A stretch of 45,652 bases of DNA from Lentisphaerae bacterium ADurb.Bin242 (lineage in GTDB: Bacteria > Verrucomicrobiota > Lentisphaeria > Victivallales > UBA1829), in NCBI GenBank assembly GCA_002069785.1, contig MWCA01000047.1, positions 1 to 45,652 of the forward strand. Reading direction: 5' to 3'. The notes under the pieces are model-generated. The model saw only the letters and a program-made list of their open reading frames with translations, was not told the DNA's origin and ran no database searches. Positions 8,863 to 17,804 of the stretch are shown piece by piece. A program made the position numbers and the translations under genes. Each line of letters starts with the position of its first letter. Within the stretch, counting starts at the first letter, position 1.

Positions 8863-10857
8863 ATGTCTGAAATCAAATTCATACTGGACGGCAGGACCGT
8901 CAACGCGGCGCCCGGCGAGACCATTCTTCAGGCCGCCGGGAAAGCCGGCGTGGAGATCCCCAGCCTCTGCTATAACGGGAAAGTTTCCCGCACCACCTCC
9001 TGTTTCGTCTGTCTGGTGAAAGACAAGAAAACGGGGCGTTTCCTTCCTTCCTGTTCGGCATGTCCGACGGAGGGACAGGAGATTGAATTCGAGACTCCGG
9101 AAGTCCGCGACATGCGTCGGACCGCGCTGGGGCTTTTGCTTTCCGAGCATACCGGCGACTGCGAGGCCCCGTGCACGGTTGCCTGTCCCGCATATGCCAG
9201 CGTGGAGGAATACGTGCGCGCCGGACGCGACGGCGACTTCAAGAAGTCCCTCCGGATCATCAAGGAGCGCATTCCCCTGCCGATGTCCATCGGACGGGTC
9301 TGTCCGCGTTTCTGCGAGAAGGACTGCCGCAAGAATGTCACTGCGAAACCGGTTGCCATCAACGACTTCAAGCGGCTGGCGGCCGACCTCTATTACGATG
9401 AATACATGGAAGAACTGCCCCCGTTCAACGGCAAGACCGTGGCGGTGGTCGGCGCCGGACCGGCCGGACTTTCCGCCGCCTATTTCCTGCGCCGTCAGGG
9501 ATATGCGCCCACGATCTTTGAGAAAATGCCGAAGGCCGGTGGAATGCTCCGCTACGGCATCCCGCAGTTCCGTCTTCCCAAGGAGACGCTGGACCGGGAA
9601 CTGGCTCATTTCAAGAAAATGGGAATCGCGTTCGAATTCGGAAAAGAGCTGGGCAGGAATCTCACCGTGGAAGAACTGTCCGGGAAATTCGGAGCAGTGA
9701 TCGTGACGGTCGGTTCGTGGGCGCCCAGCGCGATGCGGATCGACGGTGAGGAGCTGGCCGAACAGGGAATCCGCTGGCTGGAGAAGATCGCTTCCGCCGA
9801 ATGCAAAGGGTGCGCGAATCCCGGCAAGACGGTTGTGGTCGGCGGCGGAAACACCGCGATGGACTGCGCCCGGACCGCCCTCCGCCTCGGCGGGGATGTG
9901 ACGGTGCTTTACCGCCGGACCCAGAACGAGATGCCCGCGGAACCACTGGAAGTTCATGAGGCGATGGAGGAAGGCGTGAAATTTGAGTTCCTGACCGCGC
10001 CGCTCTCCTTGAAGAAGAACGAGGCCGGACGTCTTGTGCTGACCAGCCAGAAGATGATGCTGGGCGAGCCGGACGCCTCCGGGCGTCGCTCCCCCGTGCC
10101 GGTCGCCGGTTCGGATTTCGACATGGAAATCGACACGGTGATTGCGGCCATCGGACAGCGGACCGTTGCTCCCGCCGGGGTTCCGGCCGACAAGCGCGGC
10201 AACGTTGCCGTGTCCGCAGAGGAACTGCGCTGCGGCAGCGCCCGGCTCTTCGCCGCGGGCGACTGTGTAACGGGTCCCGCGACGGTCGTGGAGGCGGTGG
10301 CCGCCGGACGCAAGGCCGCGCTGGCTGCGATCGACGCGATAGAAGGGCGCCCGCGCAGTCTTGCCAAGGACGACCTGGTCGTTCTGCGCGACAATGTTTC
10401 CGATGCGGACCGGGTCCGTCCCGACTATATTTCCATGGACCGGCGCCGCACCACCTTCGAGGAGCTTTTCCCGACTATTCCGGCGGAGAAGATCCGGAAG
10501 GAAGGGGAGCGCTGCATCGAGTGCAGCTGTACCGCGAAGGGCGACTGCAAGCTCAAGAAGTTCTCCGAGGAATGCGGGGCGCAGCCGGACATGTTCACGG
10601 GCGGGAAACTGGTGTATGCGGCCGATACGCGCCATCCGCACATCATCCACGACCGGATGAAGTGCATCAAGTGCGGCATCTGTGTGAAGACCTGCGCGGA
10701 AATCGTCAACAAGCATCTGCTGGCGGCCATGAAGCGCGGTTTCCCGACCGCGGTCGGCACGGCGTTCGACAAGGGATTCCCCTCCTACTGCTCGGAGTGC
10801 GGGGCGTGCATCAACGAGTGTCCGGTGGGTGCTCTCGACTGGCGCAACAAGGAATGA
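8863..10857 (+). CDS. NfnB/GltD-like FAD-NADPH oxidoreductase with NuoG-type N-terminus and C-terminal ferredoxin clusters
   Basis: A 664-residue multi-domain protein. Residues 1-75 are a [2Fe-2S] ferredoxin of the HydA/NuoG type (CYNGKVSRTTSCFVC, CSAC). Residues 90-160 are the Cys-rich N-domain of glutamate synthase small subunits (CEAPCTVACP, CPRFCEKDCR). Two Rossmann folds follow (VAVVGAGPAGLSAAY near 190 for FAD; VVVGGGNTAMDCAR near 325 for NADPH), ending in LFAAGDCVTGPATVVEAVAAG. The C-terminus adds CIECSCTAKGDC, CIKCGICVKTC and CSECGACINECP cluster sites. This fusion is what is described for StnC, the NADPH-reactive subunit of Sporomusa-type Nfn, which couples NADPH, NAD+ and ferredoxin. 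An NADP-linked formate dehydrogenase accessory subunit is the alternative, but no formate dehydrogenase gene is nearby. Confidence 0.85.
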   Translation: MSEIKFILDGRTVNAAPGETILQAAGKAGVEIPSLCYNGKVSRTTSCFVCLVKDKKTGRFLPSCSACPTEGQEIEFETPEVRDMRRTALGLLLSEHTGDCEAPCTVACPAYASVEEYVRAGRDGDFKKSLRIIKERIPLPMSIGRVCPRFCEKDCRKNVTAKPVAINDFKRLAADLYYDEYMEELPPFNGKTVAVVGAGPAGLSAAYFLRRQGYAPTIFEKMPKAGGMLRYGIPQFRLPKETLDRELAHFKKMGIAFEFGKELGRNLTVEELSGKFGAVIVTVGSWAPSAMRIDGEELAEQGIRWLEKIASAECKGCANPGKTVVVGGGNTAMDCARTALRLGGDVTVLYRRTQNEMPAEPLEVHEAMEEGVKFEFLTAPLSLKKNEAGRLVLTSQKMMLGEPDASGRRSPVPVAGSDFDMEIDTVIAAIGQRTVAPAGVPADKRGNVAVSAEELRCGSARLFAAGDCVTGPATVVEAVAAGRKAALAAIDAIEGRPRSLAKDDLVVLRDNVSDADRVRPDYISMDRRRTTFEELFPTIPAEKIRKEGERCIECSCTAKGDCKLKKFSEECGAQPDMFTGGKLVYAADTRHPHIIHDRMKCIKCGICVKTCAEIVNKHLLAAMKRGFPTAVGTAFDKGFPSYCSECGACINECPVGALDWRNKE

Positions 10858-10866
10858 AAACGGACG

Positions 10867-10899
10867 GAAACCGCCTTCCGGAAACGGACGGGCGGTTTC
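10867..10899. terminator. Hairpin between convergent operons
   Basis: GAAACCGCC (10867-10875) pairs with GGCGGTTTC (10891-10899), a 9-bp stem lying between two convergent genes. No T-run follows on the plus strand, so it is at best a weak bidirectional terminator. Confidence 0.45.
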
Positions 10900-10927
10900 G
10901 GCTTGTACGGACAGAGCGGAACCGGCT

Positions 10928-11908
10928 TTACATCAGCTTGAGTCCGGGGAGGTCCTGAATATCGACGATTCCGACAGCGCGTCCGGCGTCGTCCACGACC
11001 ACGATGTCGTCGATCTTGCGTTTCTCCACGAGCTTGAGGACTTCGATTGCCAGGGCGTCCGAACGGATGGAGGCCGGTTTCGGCGTCATGACCTCTCCCA
11101 CTTTGCGGGAGAGAATCGCCATGTCGCCGTCGGCTTTCCGGCGGAAATCGCCGTCCGTGAAGATGCCGAGCAGCATTCCGGCGTTGTCGGTGACGACCGC
11201 AGACCCGCCGTGCGCATGGGTCATGGCGAGGATGGTCTCCTTGATGGTGGTTTCCGGTCGGACCCGCGCCAGACGGTCGCCGGAACGCATGACGTCCGAA
11301 ACGCGCATGGTGACGGCGCGCCCGATGGCGCCCGAGGGATGGAGACGTCCGTATTTTTCCTTGGTGAAGCGGCGGAGCCGGAGCAGGGTCATGGCGAGGG
11401 CATCCCCGAGCGCGAGCGTGGCCGTGGAACTGGTGGTGGGCGCAAGATTGAAGGGGCAGGCTTCCCGGGGAATGCACATGGAAACGGTGAGGTCGGACAG
11501 TTTCGCCAGGGAGGACTGAAGGTTGCCGGTGAAGGAGGCGACGGTGACGCCCAGCCGTTTGGCGGGAAGGATGACCCGGACCAGTTCATCGCTTTCGCCG
11601 CTGTAGCTGAGGGCGAGGACCAGGTCGCCTTCGCTGATCATTCCGAGGTCGCCGTGCATGGCTTCGACCGCGTGCACGAAAATGGACGGCGAACCGGTGC
11701 TGGCCAGCGTGGCGGCGATCTTTTTGCCGACGTGTCCGCTCTTGCCGATCCCGCAGACGACGATCTTTCCCCCTTTGTCGAGAATCGTTATAGACATCCG
11801 GACCAGTTCCACAAACGCGTCGTCCAGATTATTCTTCAGATATTCCAGTCCCTCGATCTCCGTTTGGAGCGTTTCGGCTCCCGTCCTGATAATCAGTTCC
11901 TTGTCCAC
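10928..11908 (-). CDS. kdsD: Arabinose-5-phosphate isomerase (KdsD/KpsF)
   Basis: A 326-residue protein, the usual family length. The SIS domain (residues about 35-170) carries VVCGIGKSGHVGKKIAATLASTG in pieces GIGKSGHVG and ASTGSPS, HGDLGMI and LSYSGESDEL, followed by NLAPTTSST. Two CBS domains follow (VSDVMRSGD, GIFTDGDFRR, VGEVMTPKP, VGIVDIQDLPGLKLM). It converts ribulose 5-phosphate to arabinose 5-phosphate, the first step towards Kdo for lipopolysaccharide. A GTG at 11908 is taken as start because AAAGGG lies 8 bases upstream and it gives the normal length; an ATG three codons upstream is out of frame. It is divergent from rhaB. An LpxL-type gene in the same window fits an outer membrane with lipid A. 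Confidence 0.93.
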   Translation of the reverse strand: MDKELIIRTGAETLQTEIEGLEYLKNNLDDAFVELVRMSITILDKGGKIVVCGIGKSGHVGKKIAATLASTGSPSIFVHAVEAMHGDLGMISEGDLVLALSYSGESDELVRVILPAKRLGVTVASFTGNLQSSLAKLSDLTVSMCIPREACPFNLAPTTSSTATLALGDALAMTLLRLRRFTKEKYGRLHPSGAIGRAVTMRVSDVMRSGDRLARVRPETTIKETILAMTHAHGGSAVVTDNAGMLLGIFTDGDFRRKADGDMAILSRKVGEVMTPKPASIRSDALAIEVLKLVEKRKIDDIVVVDDAGRAVGIVDIQDLPGLKLM

Positions 11909-11943
11909 GGTCCATACCCTTTCGGTGATTCGATTCTCCCTAC

Positions 11944-11972
11944 AATATACATTGCGGAGGCTTTTTGCGCAA
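11944..11972 (-). promoter_or_regulatory. Promoter of kdsD
   Basis: Reverse-strand TTGCGC (11967-11972) and TATATT (11944-11949), spacer 17, about 35 bases before the GTG start. Confidence 0.55.
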
Positions 11973-12001
11973 GAAAATTCATGACTGTTTCCGAAAACAA
12001 T

Positions 12002-12030
12002 TTGAAAACAGGCCGTTTCCGGTGTAGAAT
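12002..12030 (+). promoter_or_regulatory. Promoter of rhaB
   Basis: TTGAAA (12002-12007) and TAGAAT (12025-12030) with a 17-base spacer, 42 bases before the rhaB start and divergent from the kdsD promoter. Confidence 0.6.
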
Positions 12031-12071
12031 TCCGCATGACTTCTGCCAGACAACGAAAGGAGAACATCGGA

Positions 12072-13556
12072 ATGGCCTCGGAAAAATATCTTGCAATTGA
12101 CATCGGCGCCTCCAGCGGACGCGCAATCGTCGGAAGCCTCGACAACGGAATCCTCCACCTGGAGGAGATGCACCGTTTCGAGAACGGTCCCACCCGGCGC
12201 GGAAACTCCCTCTTCTGGGATCTGGCGCACATCTTCGCCGAACTGAAGGAGGGCATCCGCAAGTCGCTTGCAAAGTATCCGGACATCCGGAGCATGGGAA
12301 TCGACACCTGGGGCGTGGACTATGTGATCCTCAAGCCGGACGGCTCCTTTGCGCGCGACCCCTACAACTACCGCGACTCCCGCACGGACAATGTTCCCGA
12401 AGAGGTCTTCAAGATCGTTCCCGAACCGGAACTGTATTCGCGCACCGGCATGCAGCAGATGCAGCTCAATACCATTTATCAGCTTTACGCCCATCGCAAG
12501 GCGCATCCGGAAGATTTCGCGACCGGCAACACCCTTCTGATGATTCCCGACGCCATCGCGTATCTTTTCTGCGGCGACCGGACCTGCGAATATACGGAAG
12601 CCAGCACGTCCAACCTCCTGAATGCCAAGACCCGCAACTGGGACTGGGAAACCATCGAACAGCTCGGGTTCCGCAAGGAATTCTTCCCGAGACTCACGCC
12701 GCCGTCCACCGTGGCGGGCAAGCTCCGCGTCGAGATCGCCCGTGAACTGGGGTGTCCGGAGATCGAGGTCTGCAAGGTGGGCAGCCACGACACCGCGTCC
12801 GCGGTTGCGTCTGTTCCGGCGCCATCCCGCAAGAACTGGGTCTACATCAGCTGCGGCACATGGGCGCTTTTCGGCGCGGAACTGGATTCGCCGGTTCTGA
12901 CGGAGGCCGCCCGCAAGGCTTCGTTCACCAATGAAGGCGGACTGAACGGCAAGATCCGCTTCCTGACCAACATCATCGGCATGTGGCTGACCCAGGAGCT
13001 CCGCGCGGACTGGGCTTTGCGCGACGGCGACAAGAAACCCTGGAGCGTCATCGACCGGATGGCACTCCAGGCCGAGGGTCTGAAGTTCATCATCAACCCC
13101 AACCATCGCGAATTTCTCTCGCCCGGCGACATGGCCTCCAAAATCCGGACGTACTGCGAGCAGACGGGGCAGGGGACTCCGAACGACGCCGAGACGATCC
13201 GCTGTATTTACGATTCGCTGAGTCTCTGTTTCCGCGCCAAGCTGGAGGAGCTGCAGAAGCTTTCCGGGGCGACGTACGACTGCCTCAACATCGTCGGCGG
13301 CGGTTCCAACGCCCTGGTCCTCATGCAGATCGCCACGGACATCTGCAACGTGAAGGTGATCGCCGGTCCCGTGGAAGCCACCGCGACCGGGAACATTCTT
13401 TCGCAGGCCATGGCCCACGGAACGATCGCCGATCTGGCATCCGCGCGTGATGTGGTCCGCGCCTCCTTCACGCCGGTGATTTTCGAGGTGAAGGATCACG
13501 ACCGCGCCAAATATGACAAGGCGTATGCCCGTTTCCTGTCGCTTGTCAACCGGTAA
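12072..13556 (+). CDS. rhaB: Rhamnulokinase
   Basis: A 494-residue FGGY-family kinase. The N-terminal ATP-site segment AIDIGASSGRAIVG, GIDTWGVDYVIL, then NYRDSRTDN and SCGTWALFG, and the C-terminal NIVGGGSNALVLMQIAT are those of RhaB rather than of xylulo- or glycerol kinases. It phosphorylates L-rhamnulose to L-rhamnulose 1-phosphate in the cytoplasm. The ATG at 12072 follows AAAGGAG by 9 bases. The next gene is a GH78-like protein, so the pair fits rhamnose or rhamnoside use. No rhamnose isomerase or aldolase gene is in the window. Confidence 0.92.
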   Translation: MASEKYLAIDIGASSGRAIVGSLDNGILHLEEMHRFENGPTRRGNSLFWDLAHIFAELKEGIRKSLAKYPDIRSMGIDTWGVDYVILKPDGSFARDPYNYRDSRTDNVPEEVFKIVPEPELYSRTGMQQMQLNTIYQLYAHRKAHPEDFATGNTLLMIPDAIAYLFCGDRTCEYTEASTSNLLNAKTRNWDWETIEQLGFRKEFFPRLTPPSTVAGKLRVEIARELGCPEIEVCKVGSHDTASAVASVPAPSRKNWVYISCGTWALFGAELDSPVLTEAARKASFTNEGGLNGKIRFLTNIIGMWLTQELRADWALRDGDKKPWSVIDRMALQAEGLKFIINPNHREFLSPGDMASKIRTYCEQTGQGTPNDAETIRCIYDSLSLCFRAKLEELQKLSGATYDCLNIVGGGSNALVLMQIATDICNVKVIAGPVEATATGNILSQAMAHGTIADLASARDVVRASFTPVIFEVKDHDRAKYDKAYARFLSLVNR

Positions 13557-13592
13557 TCCGGTACAACTCAATGCATCGGCGTCGGAAACGCG

Positions 13593-13645
13593 CCGGATGC
13601 AAAAGGGTTTCCAGGGCATCCGGAAAACCGGATTTGTCTTTTTTT
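13593..13645 (+). terminator. Terminator after rhaB, overlapping an alternative hairpin
   Basis: ATCCGG-AAAA-CCGGAT (13618-13633) followed by TTGTCTTTTTTT is a compact intrinsic terminator. Its left arm is also part of a second possible stem, CCGGATGC (13593-13600) with GCATCCGG (13616-13623). The two structures exclude each other. Confidence 0.75.
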
Positions 13646-13689
13646 GGTGAGAAAAGAAGAAAAAACGTGTCAAAAAAGGGGAAAGCCGT

Positions 13690-13718
13690 TTGCTTTTTCT
13701 CAAGAACATGAGTATAAT
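13690..13718 (+). promoter_or_regulatory. Promoter of the GH78-like gene
   Basis: TTGCTT (13690-13695), 17-base spacer, TATAAT (13713-13718); 33 bases before the chosen start codon and after the rhaB terminator, so this gene has its own transcript start. Confidence 0.65.
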
Positions 13719-13751
13719 TCATTCGCAATGACCAGAAAAAAGGGGGTCGGT

Positions 13752-16520
13752 ATGCCGAATGAATCATTACCGGCGGGTCTTGGCGGAGACTGGATCTGGC
13801 TTCCCGCCCAGGAAAGAAAAGACAATCTGAGAGCCTTTGCACGGAAAGAATTCATTCTGGAATCATCCGCTTCCTTCAGTGAACTCTGGGTTTCCGCCAT
13901 TCCGTTTTACCATGTCTACATCAACGGGGAACATGTGGGATACGGTCCGGCTTCTCCGACGCGCTCCAACTGTTATGTCGACCGGTTCGATGTGACTCAA
14001 TATCTGGATGTGGGACTCAATACCCTTGCCCTCATTGCGGTGGACCAGGTTCCGGCCTCCTATTCCTGGCATCCGTATCCTCCGAAGATGTGGTGCCAGC
14101 TGAATCTGGAGGGAAAGCCGCTGGTCAGCACCGGAGCGGATTGGAAGATTACGGAAGCGACCTGTTATTCGTATGGCCAGCCGCGCTGTCATGCGGGCAT
14201 GGGCGAGACCGAGAAGGTGAACCTGGATTCCTTCCTGTCGGACTGGCTCCTGACCGGCTTCGACGACACGGAATGGTCCGACCCGGAAATCCTCTCTCCT
14301 TTTATCGGGAGCTTCCCGGTTCCCGCGCTTTCCGGGCTGGAGCCGTTCCTGTGGGTGGAGTCCGAGGCCTTCGAGCCGTCCAGTTTCGGCCATTACACGG
14401 ATAAAAATGCATCCGCCTTTTACTCATATGCGTGCATCCCCGAGTTTGTTCCGGGGAACTATGCGGCGCAGTCCTATGCCTTTTCGCTTGCCGACCTCGA
14501 TATGACGATGCTGATCTCCTCGGACGATCCTTTTGCGGTGTTCTGCAATGACGATCCTGTCATATTCAGCCAGCAGACAATGGACCTCGACAAGTTCGAG
14601 ACTCCTCATTCTCCGCGGGTCGGGCGGGAGCTCCTGATCCGGGCTCCGATCCGCCTGAAAAAAGGCTGGAACCGTTTCCTCTGCTTCCAGGAGGTTTCCG
14701 CAAGCTCCATGGGGCTGATGCTTCTTTTCCCCGGCGTGAAAAAAGGGGCTCTCACCTTCCGGCGCGAAGCATCGAATGTTTCGCTGACCGGCTGGAATCT
14801 CTGCGGTCCCCTCCGGACCCCGCTCCCGTTCAGCTCCCCGTCTTTTCAGATGGAGACGAGGGAGGACGTGATTGGCCTCCTTCCGCTGGAGGAGCATATC
14901 AACGACATCTCTTCTTTTCTGGGAAACTGCGAATTTGTTCCGGATTCGGGGGCGCCGGTCGGCTCCCGTTTGAAAACCGGGGAATATGTGATCTACGACC
15001 TGGGCGGTTTCTGCTACGGATTCCCGCTGCTGGACATCAGCGGCTCCCGCGGCGACGTGATCGACATCACGTGCGGGCTGCGTTTTTCGGACGCCGCCGT
15101 GCGTTCCATCGGGGCTCTGGGCAGGATGACCGATACGATCATTCTGCGCGACGGCAACAATTCCTGGATGCGTCTTTCCCCCCGCGGAGCCCGTTATGTG
15201 ATGCTGTCCGTCCGGAAAGCCGCCGGCAACGTCGAGCCTGTGTTCCGGTATGTTTCCGCCGCGTCCGACCTGGCGACGGAGACGGATTTCCAATGTTCCG
15301 ACGAAATCTTTGCCGCCATCTGGGGCAAGGCCATTGCCTCCCTCCGCAACTGTGCGAACCAGAACATCATCGACGATCCGTGCGGACGCCGGTGTCAGAC
15401 CCTTCCGGAAGCCTATGTCTATGCCCGCCTGCTTTATTCGGTTTTCGGCGGAAATGCGATTGCCGTCAAGGCCTTGGAGGAGTTTGCCGACGGCCAGCTC
15501 GAAAATGGAATGCTTCTGCGGATCGCTCCCTCCGGCGTCTATTCGTATTCCCCCGATACGGCGCTTCTCTGGATTCTGTGGCTGGAGACGCACTGGAGCT
15601 GCACGGGAAACGCGGATTTCCTCCGGAAAATGCTTCCGACTCTGGACATGCTCCTCCGCTTCTTCCGCATGATCGCGCCTTCCGGAGAGGTGCTTCTGAC
15701 CGCGGAGCGGGCCGGCCATTGCGCCTTCCTGAATGAAATGCGCGACATGGAGGAAAAAGGGATCTACACTCCGCTGAATGCCCTCTACTACCGTGCTCTG
15801 ATCGCCGCTTCGCACCTCTACGGACATGTGGAGGAGAAAGAGCGGGGAGTGGAATGCTTCCACCTGGCTGAAAAAGTCGCCAGGGAGCTGCTCTCTCTGG
15901 TAATTGACCGCAAAAGCGGGCTTTACGCCGATTTTTACGCGGATGGGAAACGGTCGGAAAAATACTCGTTCCGGACCGAGCTCATTCTGCTGAATTCCGG
16001 AATGATCCATGTTCCCAAGGACGCGGAACAGGTTTTTGAATGCTGTTTCAACGATGTGGAGGCTCTTCTGCCGTTTGCCTCCAGCGCATTTTTCTTCCTC
16101 GTTCTGGAAACGCTTTTCACTTTCGGGAAACAGGGCTTCGCCTTTTCCCTTCTGAAAAGGGCGTATGAATACAATCTCCAGCGCGAAGAACTGTATGAGC
16201 TGGGATACAATCCGCATGTATTCAATATCGTGGCTTCGGACTTCATGATCCGGGAGCTCCTCGGAATCCGGGCTTCGGCTCCCGGCCTGACGCAGATTTA
16301 TTTCAACCCGGCGTGTTCGGTCCTGTCGTATGCAAAAGGCAAGATTCCGAGCGCTTCCGGAAGAATCGGCGTGGAATGGCATGTCGCCAACCGGGACCTG
16401 ACGGTCAGCATCGATTCCAATCATCCGCTGGATGTCCTTCCGGTGATCCCGCCGAAATTCGGGGCCACCTTCAATCTCGGGAACTATGTGAACCTGCTGG
16501 ATCCTTCCAGTGCAACCTGA
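13752..16520 (+). CDS. GH78-like (alpha-L-rhamnosidase-related) six-hairpin protein, cytoplasmic
   Basis: A 922-residue protein without signal peptide. The first 130 residues (DWIWLPAQ, ARKEFIL, VSAIPFYHVYINGEHVGYGP, DVTQYLDVGLNTLALIAVDQ) match the N-terminal beta-sandwich of bacterial alpha-L-rhamnosidases. A linker beta region follows, then an (alpha/alpha)6 barrel from about residue 510 (DEIFAAIWGKAIASLRNC) and a C-terminal beta domain. At the place where GH78 enzymes have DCPQRDERLGWTGD, this protein has DDPCGRRCQTLPEAY, so the usual catalytic acid segment is not conserved. It may act on another glycoside or have lost activity. Start 13752 is preferred because AAAAGGGGG lies 5-6 bases upstream. 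The rhaB neighbour supports a link with rhamnose. Confidence 0.72.
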   Translation: MPNESLPAGLGGDWIWLPAQERKDNLRAFARKEFILESSASFSELWVSAIPFYHVYINGEHVGYGPASPTRSNCYVDRFDVTQYLDVGLNTLALIAVDQVPASYSWHPYPPKMWCQLNLEGKPLVSTGADWKITEATCYSYGQPRCHAGMGETEKVNLDSFLSDWLLTGFDDTEWSDPEILSPFIGSFPVPALSGLEPFLWVESEAFEPSSFGHYTDKNASAFYSYACIPEFVPGNYAAQSYAFSLADLDMTMLISSDDPFAVFCNDDPVIFSQQTMDLDKFETPHSPRVGRELLIRAPIRLKKGWNRFLCFQEVSASSMGLMLLFPGVKKGALTFRREASNVSLTGWNLCGPLRTPLPFSSPSFQMETREDVIGLLPLEEHINDISSFLGNCEFVPDSGAPVGSRLKTGEYVIYDLGGFCYGFPLLDISGSRGDVIDITCGLRFSDAAVRSIGALGRMTDTIILRDGNNSWMRLSPRGARYVMLSVRKAAGNVEPVFRYVSAASDLATETDFQCSDEIFAAIWGKAIASLRNCANQNIIDDPCGRRCQTLPEAYVYARLLYSVFGGNAIAVKALEEFADGQLENGMLLRIAPSGVYSYSPDTALLWILWLETHWSCTGNADFLRKMLPTLDMLLRFFRMIAPSGEVLLTAERAGHCAFLNEMRDMEEKGIYTPLNALYYRALIAASHLYGHVEEKERGVECFHLAEKVARELLSLVIDRKSGLYADFYADGKRSEKYSFRTELILLNSGMIHVPKDAEQVFECCFNDVEALLPFASSAFFFLVLETLFTFGKQGFAFSLLKRAYEYNLQREELYELGYNPHVFNIVASDFMIRELLGIRASAPGLTQIYFNPACSVLSYAKGKIPSASGRIGVEWHVANRDLTVSIDSNHPLDVLPVIPPKFGATFNLGNYVNLLDPSSAT

Positions 16521-16598
16521 TCCCGCCCTTTCATCCGTGCGGTCCGGAAAACCGCCGTCCGGGCTTCCGTGGAAGGCCCCATTTTTCCCGCTTCCCGT

Positions 16599-16627
16599 TT
16601 GTATTCAATGCGGCGGGATGATATATT
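16599..16627 (+). promoter_or_regulatory. Promoter of manC
   Basis: TTGTAT (16599-16604) and TATATT (16622-16627) with a 17-base spacer, 65 bases before the manC start. Confidence 0.55.
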
Positions 16628-16691
16628 GAGGCAAAACAGCCGTATCGAAACGGAAAATACCAACTCTTGACAAGGAAAGAGAACCGGACCA

Positions 16692-17774
16692 ATGGCCGCG
16701 GAATACTGTGTGATCATGGCGGGGGGAAAAGGCGAGCGTTTCTGGCCGTGCAGCCGCGAGGAGACCCCGAAGCAGCTTCTGAACATTTTCGGGGACACAA
16801 CCCTGATCGAACAGACGGTGCTGCGCCTTGTTCCGATGATTCCGTTTGAGAATATTCTGATCGTGACCAACCGGAAATACGCGGATAAGATGCGGGCGCT
16901 TCTCCCGCAGCTTCCTCCGGACAACATCATCGGGGAACCCTGCGGGCGTGATACCGCTCCCTGCGTAGCCCTTGCGGCCGGCGTCATCAAGGCCAGGGCC
17001 GGCACGGAGGACGCGGTCATGCTGCTGCTGCCGTCGGACCACTGCATCCATGACGCGGCGAATTTCCAGAAGGACCTGAAGTCCTGCTGCGAGCTGGCCC
17101 GGAAATCCTCCAGTCTGATCACGATCGGCATCCCTCCGACGTTTCCCAGTTCCGACTACGGATACATCGAATGCGGAGAAAAGATCGGGGAACGAACCTG
17201 CCGGGTCCGGAAATTCGTGGAAAAGCCCTCCGCCGGACGCGCCGCCGAAATGCTGGCCTCCGGGAACTATAAATGGAACAGCGGCATGTTCGTCTGGAAA
17301 GTCGGCACGGTGCTGGACATCCTGCGCCGCCATGCGCCGGATCTGGCAGACCTTTCCTCCGCGCTGGAAAAAGCCTGGCTGGACGGCACGTTCCGGGATG
17401 TTCTTTCCGCTGAATACGAAACGTGCCGCAAAATCTCCATCGACTACGCCGTCATGGAGAAGGCGGACAACATCGTGGTCCTCGAGGCTTCCTTCGACTG
17501 GGACGACATCGGGAACTGGACCGCGCTGAGCCATCATTTCCAGCCGGACAAGGCGGGGAATGTGGTCGTCGGCAAGTTCGAATCGCTGAATTCGCACGAC
17601 TGTATTATTTTTTCCGGCGCGCCGGATCATCTGCTTTGCGCCATCGACATGAATGACGCGGTCATCGTCCATACGCCGGATGTGACCCTGTTCTGTCCGA
17701 AAAACAGCACTCCGAAAATCAAGGAGTTCCTGGCAATGCTTGCCGGGAAGCCGGAAATGAAAATTCATTTCTGA
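16692..17774 (+). CDS. manC: Mannose-1-phosphate guanylyltransferase
   Basis: A 360-residue nucleotidyltransferase. The signature MAGGKGERFWPCSREETPKQ (residues 9-28) binds GTP; GRDTAPC, LLPSDHCI, DYGYIE, FVEKP and WNSGMFVWK are the family's sugar-binding and catalytic blocks, and IDYAVMEKADNI with FDWDDIGNW closes the domain. It makes GDP-mannose from mannose 1-phosphate and GTP for surface glycans. The length is that of the single-domain enzyme, without the phosphomannose isomerase domain of longer ManC proteins. AAGGAAAG lies upstream of the ATG. marC follows 30 bases later on the same strand. Confidence 0.93.
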   Translation: MAAEYCVIMAGGKGERFWPCSREETPKQLLNIFGDTTLIEQTVLRLVPMIPFENILIVTNRKYADKMRALLPQLPPDNIIGEPCGRDTAPCVALAAGVIKARAGTEDAVMLLLPSDHCIHDAANFQKDLKSCCELARKSSSLITIGIPPTFPSSDYGYIECGEKIGERTCRVRKFVEKPSAGRAAEMLASGNYKWNSGMFVWKVGTVLDILRRHAPDLADLSSALEKAWLDGTFRDVLSAEYETCRKISIDYAVMEKADNIVVLEASFDWDDIGNWTALSHHFQPDKAGNVVVGKFESLNSHDCIIFSGAPDHLLCAIDMNDAVIVHTPDVTLFCPKNSTPKIKEFLAMLAGKPEMKIHF

Positions 17775-17804
17775 TCCGGATTCCGGGGAAAGGGGGAGCC
17801 TTCT

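Noticed and set aside
14424..16424. Long open reverse frame (666 codons) opposite the GH78-like gene
   Set aside because: Same cause; no motif or ribosome site and it is opposite a recognisable glycosidase fold.
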